Positions 51,401 to 59,140 of a stretch of DNA of 64,000 nt are shown here, piece by piece. The notes under the pieces were generated by a model. It saw only the letters and a list, made by a program, of their open reading frames with translations, was not told the DNA's origin and did not search any database. Position numbers and translations under genes: made by a program. Numbering within the stretch: position 1 is the first letter of the stretch; each line of letters begins with the position of its first letter. The DNA comes from Sorangium cellulosum (GTDB taxonomy: Bacteria; Myxococcota_A; Polyangia; Polyangiales; Polyangiaceae): the NCBI RefSeq assembly GCF_004135735.1, contig NZ_CP012670.1, positions 9,309,501 to 9,373,500 of the forward strand, given 5' to 3'.

Positions 51401-52647
51401 ATGTCGATGCAGCCGATGCCGATGTCGATGCAGCCGATGCCGATGTCGATGCAGCCGATGCCGATGTCGATGCAGCCGACGAAGAGGTGCTCGATGACGC
51501 GGACATCGCGCTCGACGAGGAGCCTGCCGAGCCGCTGCCACCACGCGCTGCTGCGGCCGACAGGCTGACCCCGGCCGGCGCTCCCCGCGAGAGCGCCGGT
51601 GCGCCGCCCGAGCCGACCGTGATGGGGTTGCCCGGACCGGATGCAGGCCGACGTCTCGATCTCCTCGACGCGCCGGCCGCGCCGGCCGCAGCGCAGCAAG
51701 CGAGCGCTGCGCCCGACCCCGCGCCGGCGCTCGCGGCCCGATCCGCAGCGGCGCTCGCGGACGACCTCGCCCCGCAGCCAGCGTCCGCCCCCGCCCCGGA
51801 GCTCGCGCCGGAGCTGCTGGAGACTCCCGCGGCGCACGGTGCGGCGGCGCACGCTGCGGCGGCCCACGACGCGGTGGGAGCCGAGGCCCTCACCGGCCGC
51901 GAGCTCGAGCCCATCGAGGCGTTCGCCGACCTCCCCGAGGGGATGCACGACGAGCTCGCGCGCGCAGCGCACGTCGGCGATCTCGCGCCCGACGAGGAGC
52001 TCGCCGTCTACGGGGCGGCGCTGGTGCTCACCGGGAGCGCCTCCGTGTGCGCGAACATCGTCGATACGCCGGCCGAGCGCGCGGCCACCCGGACGCTCGT
52101 CCCGTCGCGCGGGACGCTCCAGGAAGGGATCCCGCTGCGCGTCGTCGCCGACGCCGGCGGCGCGCGGGTGGCGATCTGGGACCAGACGACCATCGACAAC
52201 GCGCTCCGCACCTGCCCCTGGGTGGTCGACGAGCTGCGCGGCGTCGCCGACCGGCTCCAGGCCCTCGCTGGAGCCACGATGGGGCCGCTCGGCGAGCTCG
52301 AGGAGCCGCTGCTCCGCCGCGTCCTCGGCCGCCTGCGCCTCCGCGTCCTGGAGCCCGGCGAGCAGCTCATCCACGCCGGCAATCCCATGCCCGGGCTCGT
52401 GATCATCGGGGCCGGCGCGCTGGATCTGATCGAGGAGCGATCGCGGCAGAGCGCCGGCGCCGCCAGGCCCGGAGATCTCCTGTTCGCCTCCGCGCTGCTC
52501 GCGGGTCAGCCGGCGCCGTCCATCGCGCGCGCGGCCACCGGCGGCGCGCTCGTGCTCGTCGCCGACCACCCCACGCTGCGCGAGCTGTTCGAGAGCACGC
52601 CGGAGCTGCTCACCATCCTCGCCCAGGCCGTCTCGATGCACGCCTAG
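48466..52647 (+). CDS. Giant Pro-rich protein with C-terminal cyclic-nucleotide-binding-like folds
   Basis: 1393 residues from the ATG at 48466. A helical N-terminal domain (about 1-75) contains ISTASALWARGERRDAIVWL, resembling a TPR-like unit. Residues about 150-1080 are low-complexity Pro/Ala sequence with many tandem repeats. The C-terminal about 250 residues show two degenerate cNMP-binding-like units; the second is clearer (LLRRVLGRLRLRVLEPGEQL, GLVIIGAGALDLIEE, RPGDLLFASALL). The Arg and Glu that bind cNMP in CAP-like proteins are not evident. Cytoplasmic, function unknown; possibly a scaffold. Confidence 0.7.
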   Translation: MANRVVALPEPHPDDDEDVVWGISTASALWARGERRDAIVWLRRAAEAAQAAGQPFRASELGLCVTTLEEVMASEVGQPSDPDLLEISGDDDAPLSPDEDPPSDEPTWRRRMSLTQELRASMPSIEIDLFEPLSQPELASEAARRPPPPPPRVLQQPSQGGADAPGAAARPIAPFAPAPPGLSHGGASPPAPPPAPATVPAAQPPAQRPPGVAPPHAAPPFQQAPAFTPGAQPGAASQPPAAAYLQAATPQSAASPQPVAPPVAVSPQPVAPPVAASPQPVAPPVAASPQPVAPRSRPPGAPSAPPPPPAMPSPQAGALYQSQPPPLTSAHPASAIPPPPHPPSFRPRMITEPLLSAEAPAQSALPPAPVPPLPAPAPPPAPRHASAPPPAPRHASAPPPAPPPAPRHASAPPPPPAPRHASAPPPAPRHASALPPAPPPAPRHASAPPPAPPPAPRHASAPPPRPAPAPAPPEPLPILSASSERGRSAAGVSAPQPARPAGAHPTSEPPPREPLPPVAAAAPMPAPPPPTLTAEPLPPPAPGAAAPLTHPPASGPSPSPSHPPSFGHPPALPPSFVPATPPPSAAPPRPQPPPPPPAQASAAPPPVAPPPIAPPHPQQALPPPGRPPSVAPPPVAPPHPQQASPPPVLQPSAAPPPPIAPPHPQHAPPLPSLPATAAPPAAAPHPPPATSLSPPAPPQVVTSAPRVEEPGQEEDIAEILVEDQDTPPEQARAVAAPLAQGAGAPKRKPREPILDPWSDDAEVAAPPRPPQETMTPSGDTYLVARRSPSTPQVGDDDEVITSAAPLDLTLKRKPISGRPPGPPSPPARPRPPTHPGSEPPGHLGSAAAAIPAKKSALAASGNDEPEPLPIAEEPPPVSTPDGTVVVELSDSDLETQAPSSSPLDRSPPAPQQDDAPRAAAGPGVSRPAAEGAKEPARPQPGLVRLAPTSGAEARSASTPEVDAADVDAADADVDAADADVDAADADVDAADADVDAADADVDAADEEVLDDADIALDEEPAEPLPPRAAAADRLTPAGAPRESAGAPPEPTVMGLPGPDAGRRLDLLDAPAAPAAAQQASAAPDPAPALAARSAAALADDLAPQPASAPAPELAPELLETPAAHGAAAHAAAAHDAVGAEALTGRELEPIEAFADLPEGMHDELARAAHVGDLAPDEELAVYGAALVLTGSASVCANIVDTPAERAATRTLVPSRGTLQEGIPLRVVADAGGARVAIWDQTTIDNALRTCPWVVDELRGVADRLQALAGATMGPLGELEEPLLRRVLGRLRLRVLEPGEQLIHAGNPMPGLVIIGAGALDLIEERSRQSAGAARPGDLLFASALLAGQPAPSIARAATGGALVLVADHPTLRELFESTPELLTILAQAVSMHA
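49228..49350 (+). repeat. 33-bp in-frame repeat array
   Basis: Four near-identical units encoding SPQPVAPPVAA in the Pro-rich scaffold protein. Further PPAPRHASAP repeats run on through about 49860. Confidence 0.7.
51358..51477 (+). repeat. Exact 21-bp in-frame repeat, five full copies plus a partial
   Basis: The unit GATGCCGATGTCGATGCAGCC (DADVDAA) occurs five times without a change at 51373, 51394, 51415, 51436 and 51457, preceded by a 15-bp partial unit. Identity at every synonymous site points to very recent expansion. It encodes an acidic Asp/Ala stretch. Confidence 0.85.
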
Positions 52648-52735
52648 CGCGGCGAGCGTCGCGGCCCGGGGCCCCCCTCGGGCGCGCCGCGCCGTCCTCG
52701 TCCCGTGGGAGCGCCGCCGCCCTGCCGCCAGCCGC

Positions 52736-53479
52736 TCACCGGCCCGCGACCGGGCGCCGCGGCCGCGCGGCCTCCTGCTCCAGCTCGACGGGCGCCGCGG
52801 GCTCCTCGTCCTCCGCGAGCTGCCAGACCAGCTCGCTGTTGCCCTGCGCCCCCGCGAAGCGGAGCCCGAACCACTTCGCGCTCGGCGAGATCGTCTGCCT
52901 CCCGTCCGCGGTCGTGCGCGGGAAGCGGATGCGGAACGCCTGCCGCCACACCGTGTTGTACGGGAAGTACGTCCGCTCGAGCGCGTTCGGCTTCGTGATC
53001 GCGATGATCTCCTCGGGCGCCGTCTCGTTGCCGGTGTCGTCGATCAGCCGGACGATCCACGCGCTGTTCGGCGCCGTGAGATCGTTGTACTTGCGCACGC
53101 CCCCGAAGATCGCGACGAAGAACTGGTGCCGCTGGTGCGTCTCCTCGAGCGTCTTCTCGAGGAGCTTCTGCCGCTGATCGATCGTGAGGCGGTAGTCCTG
53201 CGCGTAGCGGACCACGTACGCCCAGCGGAAATCCCACGACTCGAAGGTGGCGGTGGCCGTGAGGAAGTTGTCGAGCTCCGAGAGCGCGAACAGGTGCTCC
53301 GTGCGCGTCCAGGTGCGCAGCACGTTCTCGTAGTCCGTGGCCACGTACTCGCGGGGCCCCTCGCTCAGGCTCACGAGCTGGGTCGCGCAGCCGGTCGATC
53401 CGAGCAACGCCGTGAGAGCCACGAGACCCGCGCGAGCCGCGGTGACCAGAGCGCGCCGGCTCCATGCCGCATTGACCAC
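52736..53479 (-). CDS. Predicted lipoprotein after the rseP-barrel genes
   Basis: 247 residues from a GTG at 53479 (start uncertain; in-frame upstream sequence reaches 53539). The signal ends in GSTGC. The folded domain of about 200 residues has many aromatic residues (YVATDYENVLRTWTRTEHLF, ESWDFRWAYVVRYAQDYRL, FPYNTVWRQAFRIRFPR) and no motif I recognise. It follows the barrel gene by 87 bp and is likely co-transcribed with it and rseP. Confidence 0.65.
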   Translation of the reverse strand: MVNAAWSRRALVTAARAGLVALTALLGSTGCATQLVSLSEGPREYVATDYENVLRTWTRTEHLFALSELDNFLTATATFESWDFRWAYVVRYAQDYRLTIDQRQKLLEKTLEETHQRHQFFVAIFGGVRKYNDLTAPNSAWIVRLIDDTGNETAPEEIIAITKPNALERTYFPYNTVWRQAFRIRFPRTTADGRQTISPSAKWFGLRFAGAQGNSELVWQLAEDEEPAAPVELEQEAARPRRPVAGR

Positions 53480-53566
53480 GCCCCCAGGGTACCCAGCCGC
53501 CGCGCCGGATGCACGCGCTCGAGCGGGGCGCGAGCTCACCTCGCCCGCCCTGCCCCGGCGCGCGCG

Positions 53567-54568
53567 CTACCGGGGCGCCCTGGGCGCCTTCGTCGGGAAG
53601 GAGAACCCGACGTTGATGCGCGCGGCGTAGTACGAGTCGACGTCGCCGCGCAGCGGCGTCGCGATCGGCAAGAGCACGCTCAGCGCCGGCTGCACGTTCG
53701 CCAGGATGAAGCGGATGCTCGGCGAGATCGCGAACGTCGCGCGCTTGCTGTCCCGCAGGCCCTCGGTCAGCGGGTAGACCTCCCAGAGCTCCAGCCCCAG
53801 CCCGACCGGCCTCGAGAGCCGGTAGCCGAGGTAGAACGCGACGTGCGCCGTGATGTCGGTGCGGCGCTCTCCGGGCCGGAGGCCGCGCACGACCAGCGAC
53901 CAGTCGAGGCCCTGCCGGAGCTGGAAGATGAACGGCCCGGTGATGTGCCGCATGTCGAACCAGGGCCGGAACGTGAGCGTGAGATCCCGGAAGCGGGTCT
54001 CGTCCCACGGCCGCACCACGCGCGCCGTCCGCAGCACCTCGTCCTCGGCGGGCGAGACGTCGCGCGGGACCGGCAGCACGACGCCGAAGCCTCCGCCCGA
54101 GGAGAGCCCGCGCACGCTCGACCAGACGCCGCGCCCGTAGAGCTCGGGGCTCCCGAGCAGCACCGACCCCTCGACCCCCGGGACGCTCGCGGCGGCGAGG
54201 TCGTGCGCCGCGCCGACGAACCACTTGCGGGGCACGAGCGGCACCTCGAGGTCGCCGTGCGCGTACCAGGCGAAGGCGCTCCTGCCGCCCGCGCGGCTCG
54301 CCGACTCGGGCTCGATGACGGCCGCCGTGTACTCGAAGGTGAAGGTCGGATCGCGCCGCGTGAGCCCGGGGAGCGTCGGGGGCGCGGGGACGTCGAAGAC
54401 GGCCGCCGCCTCCTCCTCGTCGGCCCACGATCCCGGGCCCGGCGGCGCGGCCAGCGCGGCGCCCGGCCGCGCGGCCAGCGAGAGCGGCGAGAGCAGCGAG
54501 AGCCAGGCCGCCGCCCGGGCGAGGCGCCCGGCCGACGCCAGAACCCGCGCGGGCGGCCGCGATGCCAC
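53567..54568 (-). CDS. Predicted outer-membrane barrel-like protein, unknown function
   Basis: 333 residues from a GTG at 54568, only 10 bp after the rseP stop; no ribosome-binding site is obvious, so translation may be coupled. A signal peptide ends near ALAAPPG. Alternating hydrophobic strands (VEGSVLLGSPELYGRGVW, HVAFYLGYRLSRPVGLGLEL, PSIRFILANVQPALSVL, YYAARINVGFSF) suggest a beta-barrel; the final strand ends in Arg rather than Phe. No named family recognised. Confidence 0.65.
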   Translation of the reverse strand: MASRPPARVLASAGRLARAAAWLSLLSPLSLAARPGAALAAPPGPGSWADEEEAAAVFDVPAPPTLPGLTRRDPTFTFEYTAAVIEPESASRAGGRSAFAWYAHGDLEVPLVPRKWFVGAAHDLAAASVPGVEGSVLLGSPELYGRGVWSSVRGLSSGGGFGVVLPVPRDVSPAEDEVLRTARVVRPWDETRFRDLTLTFRPWFDMRHITGPFIFQLRQGLDWSLVVRGLRPGERRTDITAHVAFYLGYRLSRPVGLGLELWEVYPLTEGLRDSKRATFAISPSIRFILANVQPALSVLLPIATPLRGDVDSYYAARINVGFSFPTKAPRAPR

Positions 54569-54578
54569 GCCGGGGGGG

Positions 54579-55685
54579 CTACTTCGACCCGAGGCCGAAA
54601 TCGTTGGCCGTGACGTAGATCATCAGCCCGATGAGCATGAACACGCCGACCAGGTGGATGTGCGCCTCGATGCGGGCGTTGGGCCGGCGCCGCGTGGCGG
54701 CCTCGTAGAAGAGGAACATCAGGCGGCCGCCGTCGAGCGCCGGGAACGGGATCAGGTTGAAGGCGCCGAGGTACGCCGAGAGCAGGCCCAGGAACTCGAG
54801 CCCCTCGGCCCACCCGCGCTTGGCCGCGTGCGCGGTCTCCTCGATCATCCGCTTCGGGCCGCCGAGCTCACCGTCGACCTTGCCGGTGATGTACTGGCCG
54901 AGCCCCACGACCAGGCTCTTCACGACCTTCGGCGGCTTGGTCACCGCGATCACCGCGGCCTCCTTCATGGTCACCGGCGCCGAGTGGACCGGGCCGATGG
55001 CCATCACGCCGATCTTGCCGGAGCCGCTCTCGTTCGCGGGCGTGACCGTGGTCTGGATCCGCTCGTCGCCGCGCTCCACGACGAGATCGAGCGGCCGGCC
55101 CGGGTTGCGGGAGATGATCTCGGCCATCTTCTCCCACTCCTTCACCGGCGTCCCGTCGATCTCGACGATGCGGTCGCCGTCCTTCAGGTTGGCGGCCGCC
55201 GCCGGCATCCCGGCGACCACGCCGACCTCGGTCATGCGGTAGGGCTTGCCGCCCACCATCAGGCTCGCGAAGAAGAGCACCGAGGCGAACAGGTAGTTGG
55301 CCAGCGGACCGGCGAAGATCGCCGCGATCCGGCCCATCAGGCTCGCGTTCGCGTAGCTGCCCTTGTCCTCGGGATCGACCTCCTCGAGCGGGTTCATCCC
55401 CGCGATCTGCACGTACGCGAGGAAGGGGATCATCGCGACCTGGAACACGGTGGGGCCGTGCTTCACCGGGTCGTGACGCCAGAGCCGCACGCGGATCTTG
55501 TCCGCGGCGGTCGTGAACCAGAAGTACCCGTCCTTCGGGACGACCTTGAAGAAGGTGGGGCCGAAGCCGATCGAGAACTTCAGGACGCGCATGCCGTAGG
55601 CGCGCGCGGCGAGATAGTGCCCGCCCTCGTGGACCACCATCAGCAGGGCAAGACCGAGGATGCCTACCAGATACCAGCCGACCAT
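54579..55685 (-). CDS. rseP: Site-2 intramembrane protease RseP
   Basis: 368 residues. Zinc motif HEGGH in LALLMVVHEGGHYLAARAYG, one PDZ domain (about 140-225; KDGDRIVEIDGTPVKEWEKM), and the C-terminal metal-ligand segment NLIPFPALDGGRLMFLFYE. Four transmembrane regions. It cleaves membrane-tethered anti-sigma factors or signal peptides. E. coli RseP has two PDZ domains and 450 residues; this shorter single-PDZ form is common. Here it is followed by an unrelated barrel gene, not bamA. Confidence 0.9.
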   Translation of the reverse strand: MVGWYLVGILGLALLMVVHEGGHYLAARAYGMRVLKFSIGFGPTFFKVVPKDGYFWFTTAADKIRVRLWRHDPVKHGPTVFQVAMIPFLAYVQIAGMNPLEEVDPEDKGSYANASLMGRIAAIFAGPLANYLFASVLFFASLMVGGKPYRMTEVGVVAGMPAAAANLKDGDRIVEIDGTPVKEWEKMAEIISRNPGRPLDLVVERGDERIQTTVTPANESGSGKIGVMAIGPVHSAPVTMKEAAVIAVTKPPKVVKSLVVGLGQYITGKVDGELGGPKRMIEETAHAAKRGWAEGLEFLGLLSAYLGAFNLIPFPALDGGRLMFLFYEAATRRRPNARIEAHIHLVGVFMLIGLMIYVTANDFGLGSK

Positions 55686-55830
55686 CTCCGGCTAGTCTAA
55701 CCAGGGCGGGGCCCATCCGCACGCGCGCGCTGTCCGCCCCGCACGCTCGCCTCGCGCATCACCCCGGCGGATCGCGCCGCCGACGGCAGAGGCCGCGCGC
55801 CGTCTCCCCGGCGCGGCTCGGAAGCAGGGC

Positions 55831-55950
55831 CGCGGCGCGAGCGGGCGCGGCGCGAGCTGGCGCGGCGCGAGCTGGCGCGGCGCGAGCGGGCGCGGCGCGA
55901 GCGGGCGCGGCGCGAGCTGGCGCGGCGCGAGCGGGCGCGGCGCGAGTTGG
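55831..55950. repeat. 15-bp tandem repeat, eight copies
   Basis: Units CGCGGCGCGAGC(G/T)GG start every 15 bp from 55831 to 55950, alternating between endings CGGG and CTGG, with a final TTGG. The array lies upstream of rseP (start 55685) and downstream of the next gene, in a 308-bp gap that contains no other feature I can identify. Confidence 0.85.
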
Positions 55951-55993
55951 AAAGGGAGCTACGACGCGCGGCGGAGAGCCCGCAAGGAGCGGA

Positions 55994-56554
55994 TCAGCCG
56001 ACGAAGAACGACACCCCGAAGCTGACGAACGGGTAGCCGATGCGCATCGTCAGCGAGATGTCGTCGTTGAAGTGGTACCGGCCGCCGACCATGCCGATGA
56101 CGTCGAACCAGGCATCCCGGTAGAAGCCGTCGGACCGGATGGCGACGCCGAGGTCGGCGAACGCGCTCCACTGATCGGTGAAGAAGAAGTTCCACTGCAT
56201 GGTGACCGGACTCCACAGGGTGAAGTCGTCATAGCAATACCTGCAGTTCGTGAGATCCAGGCCGAACGAGATGCCGACCGTGTTGTTGAGCCTGGGGATG
56301 AAAGCCGGATCCGCGAGCTCGATCGTCGCCCGGAAGCCGACGCCGAACTCCGGGTCCCCGAAGTCCCGGTACCTGCGGTAGTTGCGCAGGCCGTAGTCGC
56401 GCCGCCAGAACACGAAATTGCCGTGCGGCTCGAGCTCGGCGAAGTAGTCGGGGTGGTCGTTCGGATTCTTGATGTTCGCCTGCGCCTCGGGCGCGAGCGC
56501 AAGGAGGGTGGCGCCGGCGAGGGCAACACTCACGAGCGAGGGGAGCGCTTTCAT
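55994..56554 (-). CDS. Small outer-membrane beta-barrel protein
   Basis: 186 residues. A signal peptide ends at PEAQANIKN. Alternating strands rich in aromatic residues (FGVGFRATIELADPAF, TVGISFGLDLTN, MQWNFFFTDQWSAFADLGVAI, ISLTMRIGYPFVSFGVSFFVG) suggest an eight-stranded barrel. No named family recognised. Two Cys (CRYC) lie in a loop. Its start is downstream of a GC-rich repeat array. Confidence 0.7.
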   Translation of the reverse strand: MKALPSLVSVALAGATLLALAPEAQANIKNPNDHPDYFAELEPHGNFVFWRRDYGLRNYRRYRDFGDPEFGVGFRATIELADPAFIPRLNNTVGISFGLDLTNCRYCYDDFTLWSPVTMQWNFFFTDQWSAFADLGVAIRSDGFYRDAWFDVIGMVGGRYHFNDDISLTMRIGYPFVSFGVSFFVG

Positions 56555-56660
56555 GAGCTCTTCGTATCAAAGGAACGGCAGCGAAGGAAGCGAACGGCCA
56601 CCCCGCCGGCCCCTCGCCGCCACGACCACCGCTGGACGGCGATGTCGCACCTGATCCGGA

Positions 56661-56731
56661 GCGCTGCGCCGGGACCGCGCTGCGCCGGGACCGCGCTGCG
56701 CCGGGATGCGCCGGGACCGCGCTGCGCCGGG
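56661..56731. repeat. 16-bp degenerate tandem repeat upstream of the small barrel gene
   Basis: Units of GCGCTGCGCCGGGACC occur about four times with small deletions. The array is about 107 bp upstream of the barrel ATG on the minus strand. No promoter could be resolved among the repeats. Confidence 0.65.
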
Positions 56732-56858
56732 CGAGGCGCGCGGGCGCTCGCCGCGCGGCGCGCTCGCCTGGCTGACGCGCGGGCTTCGAGGTAAACAGGG
56801 GCCTGCCGCCGCATGAGCCCGCGCGCCGCGGAGGGGCGGCCCTCGCCGGAGCATCCAG

Positions 56859-58679
56859 ATGAGAGGACCGACAAGCGCCACGGAACGGACCCGCACGTAC
56901 TCGCGCCTCGGCGGCGTGCTCATCGCGCTCGGCGCGCTCGCCTGCGGACCGACGGTCCATGTCGCCGGGCCGCCGGCCGAGGAGGCGGCGCAGCCGCCGG
57001 GGCCGCAGAAGACGCCGCCGGCCCCGCCCACGCCGCCGGAGGCGCCGGCTCCCGCGGCCGGCGTCGAGCCGTTCGTGAAGACGCTGGACTCGGACGAGTG
57101 GGTGAGCAAGACGCTGAAGCTCCAGCGGCGCTACGAGCGCGTCCTCGTCGTCGGCGCGCCGGCCCCCGCCACGATCCGGGTCGGCGCGCTCGATCTGAAC
57201 GCGCGCGGCGCCGCGGCCGCGCTGCAGGAGGTCCCCGTCACGCGCGCGTTCGCGACGCTCCAGGAGGCCGCGGACGCGGCCCGGGGCGGAGACCTCGTCG
57301 CGGTGTTGCCCGGAACATACGCGGGATTCTCGCTCGATGACGAGCCGAGCGCCGGCCAGGAGCGGTTCCTTCATTTCAAGGCGATGGGGCGCCCCGGCGA
57401 GGTCGTGATCAACCGGCCGTGCGCCGCCGACCCGCGCTGGATGATCTATCTCAGGGCCGCGCACCACGTGGTGGTCGAGGGCTTCAACATCGCCGGGAGC
57501 AGCGCGCCCGGCGCGCAGAGCGCGCAGAGCGCGGGCGGACGGGGCGCGGGGATCATGGTCGACGGGGCGTTCGCCGAGACGGGCAAGCTCGCGCACCACA
57601 TCGCGCTGGTCGGCAACTTCTCTCATCACCACCGGACCTGGGGGTTCCACTCCACCGACAGCCACTCCGTCCTCCTGCAGGACAACCTGTTCGCCTTCTC
57701 GGCGCGCGAGCACGGCGCGTACGCCTCGGACGGCTCGGACAACTATGTGGTGAGGCGCAACGTGTTCTTCGGCAACAACGCAGGAGGGTTCCAGGCGAAC
57801 CTGGATCCGGAGGCGTCGCTCGAGGAGGTGTTGCGGCACCCGGCCTTCCGGGGCTATCCGCCGATGGAGCCGACGCGCGCCTGGGCTGCGGGGTTGATGA
57901 AGCTCGCCACGGAGCGGTTCGGCGAGCACGGGTTTCCTGACGGCCGGGGCGTCAATTACATCATCGAACAGAACGTGATGAACGGCAACGGGCGCGCCGG
58001 CGGCGGGGCGATCAACCTGGCCGGGCTGTCGGACTCGCTGATTCAGAACAACCTCGTCTACGGGAACTTCGCCCACGGCATCGCGCAGTGGGACAACGCG
58101 AACCCGTTCGACCGGGCCTACGTGGAGCCGGGCCCTCGCTCGCCGGAGCAGGTGAGCGGCCCTGACGCGCTGCCCCTCTGGGGGTGCCGCAACAACCTGA
58201 TCCGCAACAACACCGTGATCATGAGCAACGGCGGCCGGGCCGCGCTCCAGTGCGGCAACGGGAGCTGGGGTTGCCGGCTGCGGAACAACATCCTGATCAA
58301 CGACGCCTCGGCGTCGATCGAGGTGCTGAACACGAGCATCTACCGGTTCGACGCGGGCAACAACGTGGTGACCCAGGTGAGCTACGGCGGGATGCCGGTG
58401 GCGCTGAAGCGCCTGGCGGCGGCGCTGCCGGAGACGCGGGCCATCACGGGGATCACGCGCGCGCGGTTCGCGGCGGAGGTGGTGCGCGCGAGCGAGGAGC
58501 CGTGGGTGGTCCTGGAGGGGAGCTGGTGGAAGCTCAACCCGAACCGCCCGGATTTCCGGCCCAAGCCGTCGTCGAAGATGCTGCTCGGACAGGGCGACGC
58601 GCGCGAGATGCCGGCGCGGGATCTGCTCGGGAACAAGCGCAGCGGCGCGGAGCTCGGGGCGCTGTCGCCGGGGGGCTGA
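56859..58679 (+). CDS. Right-handed beta-helix lipoprotein
   Basis: 606 residues. The signal ends at the lipobox GALAC. A Pro-rich spacer is followed by a parallel beta-helix region from about 130 to 520, with repeated short strands rich in Asn, Gly and hydrophobic residues (VVVEGFNIAGSS, IALVGNFSHHHRTWGFHST, VVRRNVFFGNNAGGFQANL, NYIIEQNVMNGNGRAGGGAI, NLIRNNTVIMSNGGRAAL), as in pectate-lyase-like and NosD-like proteins. No lyase catalytic set is evident. Likely a surface carbohydrate-binding or processing protein. Confidence 0.75.
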   Translation: MRGPTSATERTRTYSRLGGVLIALGALACGPTVHVAGPPAEEAAQPPGPQKTPPAPPTPPEAPAPAAGVEPFVKTLDSDEWVSKTLKLQRRYERVLVVGAPAPATIRVGALDLNARGAAAALQEVPVTRAFATLQEAADAARGGDLVAVLPGTYAGFSLDDEPSAGQERFLHFKAMGRPGEVVINRPCAADPRWMIYLRAAHHVVVEGFNIAGSSAPGAQSAQSAGGRGAGIMVDGAFAETGKLAHHIALVGNFSHHHRTWGFHSTDSHSVLLQDNLFAFSAREHGAYASDGSDNYVVRRNVFFGNNAGGFQANLDPEASLEEVLRHPAFRGYPPMEPTRAWAAGLMKLATERFGEHGFPDGRGVNYIIEQNVMNGNGRAGGGAINLAGLSDSLIQNNLVYGNFAHGIAQWDNANPFDRAYVEPGPRSPEQVSGPDALPLWGCRNNLIRNNTVIMSNGGRAALQCGNGSWGCRLRNNILINDASASIEVLNTSIYRFDAGNNVVTQVSYGGMPVALKRLAAALPETRAITGITRARFAAEVVRASEEPWVVLEGSWWKLNPNRPDFRPKPSSKMLLGQGDAREMPARDLLGNKRSGAELGALSPGG

Positions 58680-58725
58680 GGGGAGCCGCCGAGGCTGCCG
58701 CGCCGGCTGCGGGGGACCCTCAGGG

Positions 58726-58890
58726 CGGTTGCAGGCTTGTTGAGGCTGCTGCGGGCTGCTGAGCCGTTGCGGACTGCCGCGGGTTGCTGAGCCGTTGCGG
58801 GCTGCTGCGGGCTGCTGAGCTGCTGCGGGGTTGCCGAGCTGTTGCGGGCTGCTGAGGCTGCCGCAGAAGTTGCTGGGGCTGCTGCGGTCG
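58726..58890. repeat. GCTGCTGCGG-type imperfect repeat
   Basis: About 165 bp of imperfect units built from GCTGCTGCGG, GTTGCTGAG and GCCGTTGCGG. It lies after the beta-helix gene. The remaining about 250 bp up to 59140 hold no gene I can support. Confidence 0.6.
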
Positions 58891-59140
58891 AGGAATCCAG
58901 CCAAGTCGAACTATGCCGAGGACGTGCGGGGCAGGGGCAGACCGGGCGTGGCCGGGTCCGCGAGACGGATCCGGAAGGCGCCGCCCCCGGACCCTGGAAG
59001 GAAGAGACCGCGAAGACGCTCACAGTGAAACATGTGCATGCGGGCGAAAAATCTTGCCGAGGGTCCGAAGTAGACGAACGATCGCACCGTGTTGGGCGCA
59101 ATTCCGTGGAACCTCCGCGGCGTGCCCAAGGAGATTGGCG

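Noticed and set aside
55831..55950. CRISPR-like or REP array near rseP
   Set aside because: Units are contiguous 15-bp tandem copies with no spacers or palindromic REP structure.
58726..58890. CRISPR-like array
   Set aside because: Units are short, imperfect and without unique spacers.
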